Shown here: positions 51,474 to 60,689 of the stretch, piece by piece
Position numbering within the stretch: position 1 is the stretch's first letter
Layout: the number at the start of each line of letters is the position of its first letter
Source: an uncultured Draconibacterium sp.
GTDB lineage: Bacteria; Bacteroidota; Bacteroidia; Bacteroidales; Prolixibacteraceae
DNA: 64,000 nucleotides
NCBI RefSeq assembly: GCF_963675585.1
Contig: NZ_OY776414.1
Location: forward strand, 2,335,001 to 2,399,000
Direction of reading: 5' to 3'
The notes under the pieces: model-generated
What the model saw: only the letters and a program-made list of their open reading frames with translations
What the model was told of the DNA's origin: nothing
The model's database searches: none
Made by a program: the position numbers and the translations under genes

Positions 51474-51842
51474 ATGAAAACTTCAGAAAAAAACGGTATC
51501 CTTAAAATTTACTTGGGAGAGGGAGATAAAATAAATGGTCGCCTTTTGTTTGAAGAAATTGTTTTTGAAGCCAGAAATGAAGGTATGGCAGGAGCAACAG
51601 TTTATAAAGGACTCATGTCGTTTGGAGCCAGCCATTCTATTCACACCATGAAAATTTTTGCACTATCGAGCGACCTGCCAATCATTATTGAAATTATCGA
51701 CTCTATTGAAAAACTTGACGAGTTTATACCCAAAATCAATAAACTAATGGATAAAAGTCAAAAGGGCGGATTAATTACTTTTCAGGAGTTAAGCGTGGTG
51801 CGCTACGAGAAGGGAAATAAATACCGCGAAACCTATACCTAA
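51474..51842 (+). CDS. DUF190 family protein
   Basis: A 122-aa ferredoxin-fold protein resembling PII signalling proteins. Characteristic pieces are GILKIYLGEGDKINGRLLFE, ARNEGMAGATVYKGLMSFGA and LPIIIEIIDSIEKLDEFIPK. DUF190 genes are frequently next to crcB, so it may sense fluoride or a nucleotide and modulate the channel, but no direct function is known. It is transcribed in the same direction as crcB. Confidence 0.9.
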   Translation: MKTSEKNGILKIYLGEGDKINGRLLFEEIVFEARNEGMAGATVYKGLMSFGASHSIHTMKIFALSSDLPIIIEIIDSIEKLDEFIPKINKLMDKSQKGGLITFQELSVVRYEKGNKYRETYT

Positions 51843-52159
51843 AACCTGTATTTTAAGCCGCAATTTTATTTAATCTGAATCAAAATAAAAGCGAACATAA
51901 TTTCAGCAAGCACCTTTCAATCCATGAAGATCAACAGGTTATCGCCTAAAGCCAATTAAAAGACCTCAAAGTACTTTATTTCAATAGTTTAACTTAACGT
52001 TAATAAAGTTTTTCCTGCTCTCAATAAGCGTTTTTACGGAAAGAAATGAGCTAATATTTTATATTTTCACGCCGCGTTAAAACAGAATAACAAGTTGCAG
52101 TTGTACACGCGACCAATGTGGTCTGTTTCAACAAAGAAAATCAATATAATTATTAGAAT
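51843..52159. other. Intergenic region before the NifU-like gene
   Basis: These 317 bases contain no coding frame and no RNA gene I can recognise. An A/T-rich TATATTTTC near 52058-52066 resembles a -7 box without a -33 partner; the promoter of the two-gene NifU-like/GGGtGRT operon probably lies here. Confidence 0.45.
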
Positions 52160-52852
52160 ATGAGTTTTACACACGAAGTTGAAGGTATGATTTGCGTTGC
52201 TCAGGGAGCAAATCATGGCCCGGCTCCAATTCCTGAAGAAGGACGTTGGGTAAAAGCCAAACAAGTTTCAGACATTTCGGGTTTAACCCACGGTGTTGGT
52301 TGGTGTGCTCCACAACAAGGTGCATGTAAACTAACCTTAAATGTAAAAGAAGGTATTATTGAAGAAGCTCTGATTGAAACAATCGGTTGTACCGGTATGA
52401 CTCACTCAGCTGCAATGGCTTCAGAAATTCTTCCCGGAAAAACCATTCTGGAAGCATTGAATACCGACCTTGTTTGTGATGCAATCAATACGGCAATGCG
52501 CGAACTTTTCTTACAAATTGTATACGGTCGTACACAAAGTGCTTTCTCGGAAGGCGGTCTTCCAATTGGTGCTGGACTTGAAGATTTAGGAAAAGGTCTT
52601 CGTGGTGTAACCGGTACATTGTACGGAACTACAGCTAAAGGACCACGTTACCTTGAAATGGCTGAAGGTTATATTACCAAAATTGGTTTAGATGCCGATA
52701 ACGAAATCATAGGTTATGAATTTGTTAGTCTTGGTCGTATGATGGATATGATTAAAGCCGGTACTGATGCCAACGAAGCTTTAGTAAAAGCATCAGGTAA
52801 ATATGGACGTATCGATGATGCAGTTAAAGTTATTGACCCACGTAAAGAATAG
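52160..52852 (+). CDS. NifU/IscU-like iron-sulfur scaffold protein partner of GGGtGRT
   Basis: A 230-aa protein with an IscU-like core: GWCAPQQGACKLTLNVKEGI, IETIGCTGMTHSAAMASEIL. The cysteines in GWCAP, ACK and IGCTG are the likely cluster ligands, as in NifU N-terminal domains. The rest (YGTTAKGPRYLEMAEGYITK and beyond) is specific to the form that is always found next to GGGtGRT proteins. It is followed after 12 bases by the GGGtGRT gene. The codon use (many CGT, GGT) points to high expression. Pathway unknown. Confidence 0.88.
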   Translation: MSFTHEVEGMICVAQGANHGPAPIPEEGRWVKAKQVSDISGLTHGVGWCAPQQGACKLTLNVKEGIIEEALIETIGCTGMTHSAAMASEILPGKTILEALNTDLVCDAINTAMRELFLQIVYGRTQSAFSEGGLPIGAGLEDLGKGLRGVTGTLYGTTAKGPRYLEMAEGYITKIGLDADNEIIGYEFVSLGRMMDMIKAGTDANEALVKASGKYGRIDDAVKVIDPRKE

Positions 52853-52864
52853 GAGAAAAAAATT

Positions 52865-53857
52865 ATGCCATTATTTGAAAGTTACGACAGAAGAATCAAA
52901 CAAATTGATACATTCTTAAACGCAAACGGCATTTCTTCTATCGAAGAGGCCAAAAAAATATGCGACGAAAAAGGTGTTGATGTATACGAAATTGTAAAAG
53001 GTATTCAACCTATTGCATTCGAAAACGCCATGTGGTCGTACATTGTAGGTGCTGCAGTTGCCATTAAACGTGGACAAACATCTGCTGCAGATATTGCTGC
53101 TACTTTAGGTGAAGGTTTACAGTCGTTCTGTATTCCCGGATCGGTTGCCGACGATAGAAAAGTAGGAATCGGTCATGGTAACCTTGCTGCAATGTTACTT
53201 CGCGACGAAACCAAATGTTTTGCATTCTTAGCAGGACACGAATCGTTCGCTGCCGCTGAAGGTGCTATCGGTATTGCAAAATCGGCAAACCGTGTTCGTA
53301 AAGAGCCTTTACGTGTAATCCTTAACGGATTAGGAAAAGACGCTGCAAAAATTATCGCACGTATTAATGGTTTTACCTACGTTCAAACTGATTTCGATTT
53401 TGCTACCGGCGAATTGATAGAAGTACAACGTAAAGCATACTCTGCCGGTGATCGTGCAAAAGTAAATTGCTACGGTGCCAACGATGTACGCGAAGGTGTT
53501 GCTATTCTTCACAGCGAAGGTGTTGATGTATCAATTACAGGTAACTCAACTAACCCAACACGTTTCCAGCACCCTGTTGCAGGTACATACAAAAAAGAAT
53601 GTATCGAACAAGGTAAAAAATACTTCTCTGTTGCTTCTGGTGGTGGTACTGGTCGTACTCTTCACCCAGACAACATGGCTGCCGGTCCTGCTTCTTATGG
53701 TATGACTGACACCATGGGACGTATGCACTCTGATGCACAGTTCGCAGGTTCTTCTTCAGTTCCGGCTCACGTTGAGATGATGGGATTGATCGGAATGGGT
53801 AACAACCCAATGGTTGGAGCTTCTGTTGCTGTTGCAGTAGCAATTTCGCAAGCTTAA
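52865..53857 (+). CDS. GGGtGRT protein
   Basis: A 330-aa protein named for its motif, here ASGGGTGRTLHPDNMA near residue 258. Other recurring pieces are GEGLQSFCIPGSVADDRKVG, GHGNLAAMLLRDE, HESFAAAEGAIG and the C-terminal MHSDAQFAGSSSVPAHVEMM, then GNNPMVGASVAVAVAISQA. It is probably cytoplasmic and, because of the obligate NifU-like neighbour, may receive or carry an iron-sulfur cluster; no reaction is known. Codon use is strongly biased, pointing to high expression. Its 3' end has been copied several times downstream. Confidence 0.92.
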   Translation: MPLFESYDRRIKQIDTFLNANGISSIEEAKKICDEKGVDVYEIVKGIQPIAFENAMWSYIVGAAVAIKRGQTSAADIAATLGEGLQSFCIPGSVADDRKVGIGHGNLAAMLLRDETKCFAFLAGHESFAAAEGAIGIAKSANRVRKEPLRVILNGLGKDAAKIIARINGFTYVQTDFDFATGELIEVQRKAYSAGDRAKVNCYGANDVREGVAILHSEGVDVSITGNSTNPTRFQHPVAGTYKKECIEQGKKYFSVASGGGTGRTLHPDNMAAGPASYGMTDTMGRMHSDAQFAGSSSVPAHVEMMGLIGMGNNPMVGASVAVAVAISQA

Positions 53858-54095
53858 TTTCAGATTTAAACCAAATCGAAATAATTCAGGCTCTGCTGGT
53901 TTTCCGGCAGGGCCTTTTTATTTATAGAAAAATTTTATTGTGAAGATGGCATTGAATTTCTACCCTGCCCAAGTGCCTCTCGTACTCCCTTTCCCCTCAT
54001 GAGGGGAAATGTCGACAGACAAAGGGGTAGAGAATAAAATTCAACTCCGAAAAATATACCAATCTGTATGACCGACCTGATTTTACAATTTGGGG
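53812..54095. repeat. 284-bp direct repeat, first copy (gene end, terminator and spacer)
   Basis: Comprises the last about 43 bases of the GGGtGRT gene, the terminator, and a spacer with a CCCCTCATGAGGGG palindrome. It matches 54397-54680 with five mismatches and no gaps (offset 585). Confidence 0.9.
53889..53919 (+). terminator. Terminator of the GGGtGRT operon
   Basis: An 11-bp stem with two G-U pairs (GGCTCTGCTGG at 53889-53899 and CCGGCAGGGCC at 53904-53914) around a T4 loop, followed by T5. This hairpin is copied downstream at 54474-54503. Confidence 0.85.
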
Positions 54096-54242
54096 ACGTA
54101 TGCACTCTGATGCTCAATTTGCTGGTTCTTCTTCAGTTCCGGCTCACGTTGAGATGATGGGATTGATCGGAATGGGTAACAACGGATTACTAACATTGGG
54201 GTTGGTGCTTCTGTTGCTCTTGCAGTAGCAATTTCGCAAGCT
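54093..54242 (+). pseudogene. GGGtGRT 3'-end fragment, copy 2 (diverged)
   Basis: Begins inside the MGRMHSDAQFAGSS region and follows the parent gene to the residues GMGNN, then an 11-base insertion shifts the frame and a stop comes at 54226-54228; homology continues to the parent stop. In DAQFA the codons are GAT GCT CAA TTT GCT here against GAT GCA CAG TTC GCA in the parent, four synonymous changes in a row. It has its own, different terminator downstream. Confidence 0.85.
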
Positions 54243-54277
54243 AAATTTTTGATTAATATAAAATCAAGAAAGTTCAA

Positions 54278-54310
54278 GTCCTGTTAGATTAATTTCTGGC
54301 AGGGCTTTTT
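54278..54310 (+). terminator. Diverged terminator of copy 2
   Basis: GTCCTGTTAG (54278-54287) pairs with CTGGCAGGGC (54296-54305) using G-U pairs around an 8-base loop, followed by T5. Sequence differs from the parent terminator, but the stem is kept. Confidence 0.7.
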
Positions 54311-54340
54311 ATTTCATTCTGGTTGTAACATTAACGCTTA

Positions 54341-54442
54341 TCACGTTGAATTGATGGAATTGATCGCAATGGGTAACAACGGATTACTACCATTGGGGTT
54401 GGAGCTTCTGTTGCTGTTGCAGTAGCAATTTCGCAAGCTTAA
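54341..54442 (+). pseudogene. GGGtGRT 3'-end fragment, copy 3
   Basis: The shortest fragment: starts at the HVE codons (TCACGTTGAATTGATGG), carries the same 11-base insertion as copies 2 and 4, then runs into the 284-bp repeat. Changes such as GGA to GAA and GGA to GCA are non-synonymous. Confidence 0.85.
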
Positions 54443-54680
54443 TTTCAGATTTAAACCAAATCGAAATAATTCAGGCTCTGCTGGTTTTCCGGCAGGGCCT
54501 TTTGTTTTATAGAAAAATTTTATTGTGAAGATGGAATTGAATTTCTACCCTGCCCAAGTGCCTCTCGTGCTCCCTTTCCCCTCATGAGGGGAAATGTCGA
54601 CAGACAAAGGGGTAAAGAATAAAATTCAACTCCGAAAAATATACCAATCTGTATGACCGACCTGATTTTACAATTTGGGG
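54397..54680. repeat. 284-bp direct repeat, second copy
   Basis: Duplicates 53812-54095 with only five base differences, including the terminator and the palindromic spacer. The high identity against the more diverged coding fragments shows a recent duplication or gene conversion. Confidence 0.9.
54474..54503 (+). terminator. Copied GGGtGRT terminator
   Basis: Same 11-bp stem and T4 loop as at 53889-53914, with T4 following. Confidence 0.75.
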
Positions 54681-54829
54681 CGTATGCACTCTGATGCACA
54701 GTTCGCAGGTTCTTCTTCAGTTCCGGCTCACGTTGAGTTGATGGAATTGATCGGAATGGGTAACAACGGATTACTAACATTGGGGTTGGTGCTTCTGTTT
54801 CTGTTGCAGTAACAATTTCGCAAGCTTAA
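54681..54829 (+). pseudogene. GGGtGRT 3'-end fragment, copy 4
   Basis: Matches the parent from RMHSDAQFAGSS with parental codons in DAQFA, then has ATG to TTG and GGA to GAA changes (M to L, G to E), the shared 11-base insertion, and a stop at the same point as the other fragments. It ends in GCTTAA like the parent gene. Confidence 0.85.
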
Positions 54830-54866
54830 AAAGAGTGGCTTTGCAACTTCTACAATAAACACAAAG

Positions 54867-54909
54867 GCACAAAGACACGAAGTTAATTTCGTTGGCTTTG
54901 TGCTTTTTT
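54867..54909 (+). terminator. Hairpin terminator 1 after the repeat array
   Basis: GCACAAAG (54867-54874) pairs with CTTTGTGC (54896-54903); an inner ACGAA/TTCGT stem extends it, and T6 follows at 54904-54909. Confidence 0.7.
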
Positions 54910-54931
54910 GTTATGAAAAAGTTAGATTTAA

Positions 54932-54978
54932 AGGCACAAAGTTTAGGAGAAATCTCTAGCTTTGTGCCTATCTTTTTT
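54932..54978 (+). terminator. Hairpin terminator 2 after the repeat array
   Basis: AGGCACAAAG (54932-54941) pairs with CTTTGTGCCT (54960-54969), with an inner GAGA/TCTC pairing, and a T6 run at 54973-54978. It shares the GCACAAAG core with the hairpin just before it and lies directly upstream of the next gene. Confidence 0.65.
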
Positions 54979-54992
54979 AACCATATGTGCAA

Positions 54993-55454
54993 ATGACGAC
55001 AAATACAACAAAAGAATTTATCATTGAAGAAGCGCTAAAGCATTTCGATGAAGGTTACGCCTGCTCGCAATCGGTTTTACTTGCTTTTGCCGATCATTTC
55101 AAACTTGATAAGACCACCGCAAAACGCATTTCGGCAACTTTTGGAGGAGGTATGGGCCGTTTGCGCGAAACCTGCGGAGCCGTAACAGGTGGTTTTATGG
55201 TATTGGGACTGGCTTTTGGAAATGAAGAACCCAATGACATGGACACCAAGTTAAACAGTTATAAAAAGGTACGCGAATTAAATAAACTGGTAACCGATGT
55301 TCACGGCACATCCAACTGTCGCCAGCTTTTAATAAAACATGCATCCGAGCAAGAGGTAAAAGACCGTAAACACCACAAAATAATTTGCCGTCAGGTGGTT
55401 GGAGATGCAACAGGACTGGTGTACGACATTTTAAAACACGATCAGAAAATTTGA
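54993..55454 (+). CDS. C_GCAxxG_C_C family protein
   Basis: A 153-aa family member with the defining cysteine pattern: YACSQSVL, FGGGMGRLRETCGAVTGGFM, SNCRQLL and HKIICRQVV. The cysteines suggest metal or redox-cofactor binding, but the role is not known. The GTG at 54987 is in frame two codons upstream; the ATG at 54993 is preferred. It stands alone between a hairpin terminator and the enolase gene. Confidence 0.88.
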   Translation: MTTNTTKEFIIEEALKHFDEGYACSQSVLLAFADHFKLDKTTAKRISATFGGGMGRLRETCGAVTGGFMVLGLAFGNEEPNDMDTKLNSYKKVRELNKLVTDVHGTSNCRQLLIKHASEQEVKDRKHHKIICRQVVGDATGLVYDILKHDQKI

Positions 55455-55716
55455 TACGAGTGCTTCTAAATTTCTTTTTCAGAATTTAAAAATTTGAAGT
55501 GCAAATTTTGCATCCAAGCGAATAAGTACCTGAATATCAACAGCAAGTATCATTGCATACCTCCTTATAAATTACTAACTTCCCAATAATATTTATCTGC
55601 CGCCAAAATAAGAGTTAAAAATCCATTAATCTTCCACGATTAATGAAACAATTTAGCAGCTGTGGCGTTTACATTTCTGAAATTAAAACGCAGATAAGTA
55701 AGTTTAACAAATATAA

Positions 55717-57027
<1,311 letters not shown>

Positions 57028-57089
57028 GGTTTTGCAGTTGTTTATTGCAATATTTCGGAAGTTAGAAACTTCCGATCCCATAAAATAGT

Positions 57090-57122
57090 AAAACCGTCTT
57101 TCGAAAGTGAGACGGTTTTTTT
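57090..57122 (+). terminator. Terminator of eno
   Basis: AAAACCGTCT (57090-57099) pairs with AGACGGTTTT (57110-57119) around a 10-base loop, followed by a T run to 57122. It is symmetrical enough to stop the convergent minus-strand gene too. Confidence 0.85.
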
Positions 57123-57143
57123 CCAAAATATATTTCGGAACTT

Positions 57144-59114
57144 TTATTCAAGAATAGGATATGCTGTTTCAGGCTTTAAAGAGGTAAAGTCTTTGAAAAG
57201 TTTGATATCCTTAAAAACGAGTTTAAATCCGAAACGGGGCTCGCCAACAACTCTGTTGGTGTAATAAGCAAATTGTAAATGCATTGCCGGAAATATTAAA
57301 CTTTCGTTTTTGGTGCTTAAATTAATACCCACTTTCGAAAAATAATCCCACTTATCGCTAAAATTGTCTGCCCTGTTCATCCACCCAATATTTATAAACG
57401 GATCGAAGGAGAAACGAAATCCCCAAAACTGATATCGGGTATAAAACACCGGATGGTAATTTAGAACAAAATTAGCATCACCATAAAACACATCTTGTGT
57501 CAACATCAGCAAATAATCGGAATACAATGCAGGAATGAGGTAACGCGGATTGTTTACAGCATTAAAAGACAAATCAAAAATGTTTCTCAGTTCCAGATTA
57601 TTCAACTTCAACAGTGGACTTAAATAACTAAACCGGAGTGCTGTAACTACGTCTTCAAAGTTCTTATTAAAACGATACGCTCCAACATTTATTCCTGCCG
57701 AGAAAATACCCGCGTTCTGAAAATATTTTGAATAATTGATTCTTGAGCCAATATAAGGCCGGTTCAAATAAGAGGTATGCTGCCAACCACCGGTAAAATT
57801 CAAATTAAATCCGATTGGAACATCCTCAATATTTCCAAACTGAATAAGTTTGCTTGTTTTTATATACGACACTTGCTGCAAAGAAACCGCCCCGAGGTAC
57901 AAAACCTTGTCATGAAAAGGATAGTTGTATTCAAATACATCCGATGGGCGTTTGGTATATTTTTCGTTATAAAAACGCCCTGCAACATTCAAAAACGGAT
58001 GGGTTAAATCGCGTTCGTACAAAAAGGAATACCCCAACCAAATATCAATTGTATTTAGGCTGTATTTCTCTTTGTTCCTGTAAATTGAATCGGGCATATT
58101 TGGTCTTTCTGAAATTTTTTCAGTCAGACTTTCGAAAATGGCTTCTCCCCCAAATTTTGTGTTTGTGGTTACAAAAGGTTTTGCATATTCAATCCGAAAT
58201 AAATCCTGATCGAGGCCATTATTGTATTTAATTTTGCCATTCACAAAACTCCCCAAAATATTGTTTATGCCATAATACATTCCGTATCCAAATTTCTCAT
58301 CGGCACTGCCATCGAACTCAAAAACGGCACCCAAATTATGGCCCAATCCCAGAAAGTTACGCGTGTATGGTTCCACTTCAAAAGCATTGTAATCGTTTAT
58401 ATCGCCACTTACACCAATGGGGTATTTATCCTTTACCCAAACCAGTACCTCAACAGAATCGGTGGAATTTTCGACAGGAACAATCTGAATACGGGCATCT
58501 TCGATATACGATAGCTGACGTAACAACCTTTCGTTATCGGAAAATATACGTGGGTCGACTCTATCGTTTCCTTTAAATTTTAAATTATTCCGTATGATTT
58601 GTTCGTTCGTGGGACTATAGGTTTTATTCAAGAACCGACCAACACCTGAAACATCCACATTGGTGGTGTCAAAAATATTTCCATCAAGCACAGGCACTCC
58701 TTCAATATGGATTTCTTTGATAATCCTGTTTTTGAAAAAGGTATAGTAATTGTCGGAGGGATTAAAATCTTCGGGCAGAGTTTCCTGTTTGCTTCGAATT
58801 TGTCCCATTAATAAGTTGCCGTATTTGTTGTGCAAACGAATAACCGATTCCCGTTTTTCAGGTTTGCGTTCGTAATACGATGGTTTGCGGACTAAAAAAT
58901 TCTTGATTAGCTCGTACTCGGTTTCCGAATCGAGCACAATTACAGAATCCTGGATGCCATAATAAATTGTATCGTTTAACAGCAACATCTGGTCGAATTC
59001 AATATAAACCGTATCCCGATTTTGCCCGCCGGCAATGGAAACCGCGAACAGTAAAAATACCATCAGTGGTATTCGACAGAAAATCGTGTTTTGTAAAAGT
59101 TTATTAGGAATCAA
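57144..59114 (-). CDS. Omp85/BamA-like outer membrane protein with POTRA domain
   Basis: A 656-aa exported protein with a signal peptide (cleaved near residue 30). Residues 130-230 look like a POTRA domain (IKEIHIEGVPVLDGNIFDTT, LRQLSYIEDARIQIVPVENS); the following 400 residues are an aromatic-rich beta-barrel typical of surface-antigen/Omp85 proteins, ending in a final strand with FKLVFKDIKLF. It may insert or export proteins or lipids across the outer membrane. The last residues FTSLKPETAYPILE continue past the last strand, which is unusual for Omp85 proteins that normally end in an aromatic residue. Confidence 0.75.
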   Translation of the reverse strand: MIPNKLLQNTIFCRIPLMVFLLFAVSIAGGQNRDTVYIEFDQMLLLNDTIYYGIQDSVIVLDSETEYELIKNFLVRKPSYYERKPEKRESVIRLHNKYGNLLMGQIRSKQETLPEDFNPSDNYYTFFKNRIIKEIHIEGVPVLDGNIFDTTNVDVSGVGRFLNKTYSPTNEQIIRNNLKFKGNDRVDPRIFSDNERLLRQLSYIEDARIQIVPVENSTDSVEVLVWVKDKYPIGVSGDINDYNAFEVEPYTRNFLGLGHNLGAVFEFDGSADEKFGYGMYYGINNILGSFVNGKIKYNNGLDQDLFRIEYAKPFVTTNTKFGGEAIFESLTEKISERPNMPDSIYRNKEKYSLNTIDIWLGYSFLYERDLTHPFLNVAGRFYNEKYTKRPSDVFEYNYPFHDKVLYLGAVSLQQVSYIKTSKLIQFGNIEDVPIGFNLNFTGGWQHTSYLNRPYIGSRINYSKYFQNAGIFSAGINVGAYRFNKNFEDVVTALRFSYLSPLLKLNNLELRNIFDLSFNAVNNPRYLIPALYSDYLLMLTQDVFYGDANFVLNYHPVFYTRYQFWGFRFSFDPFINIGWMNRADNFSDKWDYFSKVGINLSTKNESLIFPAMHLQFAYYTNRVVGEPRFGFKLVFKDIKLFKDFTSLKPETAYPILE

Positions 59115-59356
59115 CTTTATAATTGTATGATTATGTATAAAGAATCAAAGATAAAACAGTCTTCCTAAGAACAGAGAAAAAGTGGTCTCAAATTTACAGT
59201 TTCGTTTATTCAAACTCCATATTTTCTGACTATGTAAAAGTGCAATGAATTTTTATCGTTCGAACTTACTCAAAGACATAATTCGATTAAATACTTTGCT
59301 TCCATATTCAACCACGAATAAAGTACTTGCTGCTGGGAAAATACCATCAGGTAAGT

Positions 59357-60508
59357 TTAAGATGCTTCGGTAAAATTAAAATAAACTCCCTGCGAATCGC
59401 GCCCCAAGCCAAAATCAATACACACATTCATGCGGGGTTGCAATTCGAGGCGGTAACCAATTCCTCCATTTGGAACCCATTTAGTAAGACTAACTACATC
59501 AGAAGCAATACTTCCAGTACCAAGCCACATTACCATTCCGTTTTTACTTAAAGCACCTGTTTTTTTTCTGAATGTGTACCGCCATTCACCCAATAAAAAA
59601 GCAGTGGTATTATCGCGGTACTGCCCCAGCAAATAACCCCGCAGGTTTTTCCCTCCCGAAAAATCGGACAGTTCAGTAATAGGTACATCACCGTACGTGG
59701 TGCGCGAATAAAAGCGGAAAGCCAGCACGTTACCCGGCCGGATGATTGTGTTGTAATATCGGGCATCGAATTCATATACCTGAAAATCATATTTACTGCC
59801 TATACAGTTGTCGTAAAACAAGGCCGACAAATTTAAATACATACCTTCCCAGGCATTCACAACCATGTCGCGGGTATCGTATGCGAATTGTCCTCCCATA
59901 CCATTTAAAAAATAACGATCGGCAAACTGCGCCCGATATGGATCGTTCTCAACCGGCAAAGCAAAGTTTTTTGTAGTCACATAAGCGGGGCTGAACCTCA
60001 AGCCCACATAAAATGAAGGTTTTAGTTTGTAGATAAAATCAATTTCTACATTCGAATTGGTTTCGTGATACAAAGTGGTGGTATCCGATTTTTGGGTAGC
60101 ATCAATCTGCTCAAAGCCTTTGCCGTAATAATTATTATCCTTATCCCGAATGCTGAGATTCATATTAAACCGGAATTTATCTTCCAGCCAAAAGGTCTTT
60201 AAAAAAGTACTGATCCCAAAATTGCCTTTTGAGCTGTAAAAAATAGTAGCCGGTAAAGTAGAGCGTTGCGAAACTGTATCGTTTTTATTTACACGGAAAG
60301 AATACAGCATTCCTCCGGAAATTAGCAATCCCGCATCGGCAGTGTATGCAGGTGCTACAATTGGCGATAGCCACGGACGACCTTCATTAAACGCCTGTTT
60401 TTTCAATGAGTCGTTTTTTGCCATCAGCCCTTTTAGTTTTCCCTGAGCAAAACCTTCAATCAATGAAAAAAGAAGAGCAAACAATAACAAAAATATCTTT
60501 CTCTCCAT
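59357..60508 (-). CDS. BamA/TamA-type beta-barrel outer membrane protein
   Basis: A 383-aa protein with a signal peptide (to about residue 21) and no POTRA domain; it consists of the C-terminal Omp85 barrel only. The barrel's L6-loop motif is LRGYLLGQYRD, of the (V/I)RG(F/Y) type, and the last strand MNVCIDFGLGRDSQGVYFNF ends in an aromatic pattern. Barrel-only Omp85 proteins are common in Bacteroidota. It lies upstream of the POTRA-containing gene with 242 non-coding bases between them, so the pair may function together. Confidence 0.85.
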   Translation of the reverse strand: MERKIFLLLFALLFSLIEGFAQGKLKGLMAKNDSLKKQAFNEGRPWLSPIVAPAYTADAGLLISGGMLYSFRVNKNDTVSQRSTLPATIFYSSKGNFGISTFLKTFWLEDKFRFNMNLSIRDKDNNYYGKGFEQIDATQKSDTTTLYHETNSNVEIDFIYKLKPSFYVGLRFSPAYVTTKNFALPVENDPYRAQFADRYFLNGMGGQFAYDTRDMVVNAWEGMYLNLSALFYDNCIGSKYDFQVYEFDARYYNTIIRPGNVLAFRFYSRTTYGDVPITELSDFSGGKNLRGYLLGQYRDNTTAFLLGEWRYTFRKKTGALSKNGMVMWLGTGSIASDVVSLTKWVPNGGIGYRLELQPRMNVCIDFGLGRDSQGVYFNFTEAS

Positions 60509-60689
60509 TAACCTTATTGTTTTTTAAAGTTTACTATCAAATATATAACTAAACAATATAAAGAATCACAGGAGTTTATCCAAAGGAATTTCCGCTATGT
60601 TGTTTTTTAATAAAGATTCATGCCCTGCTCCGTGAAGTCATATAAAACTTTTTATCACTCATTACTGTATAAAAAGAAAAAAACAAGCT

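Noticed and set aside
53935-54780. Minus-strand reading frames encoding a repeated YPFRSIPSSQREPELKKN segment
   Set aside because: They are antisense shadows of the copied GGGtGRT gene ends; the repetition at protein level only reflects the DNA repeats.
53716-54829. CRISPR-like repeated structure
   Set aside because: Repeat units are 100-284 bp copies of a gene end and terminator, not 25-40-bp repeats with unique spacers, and no cas genes are near.
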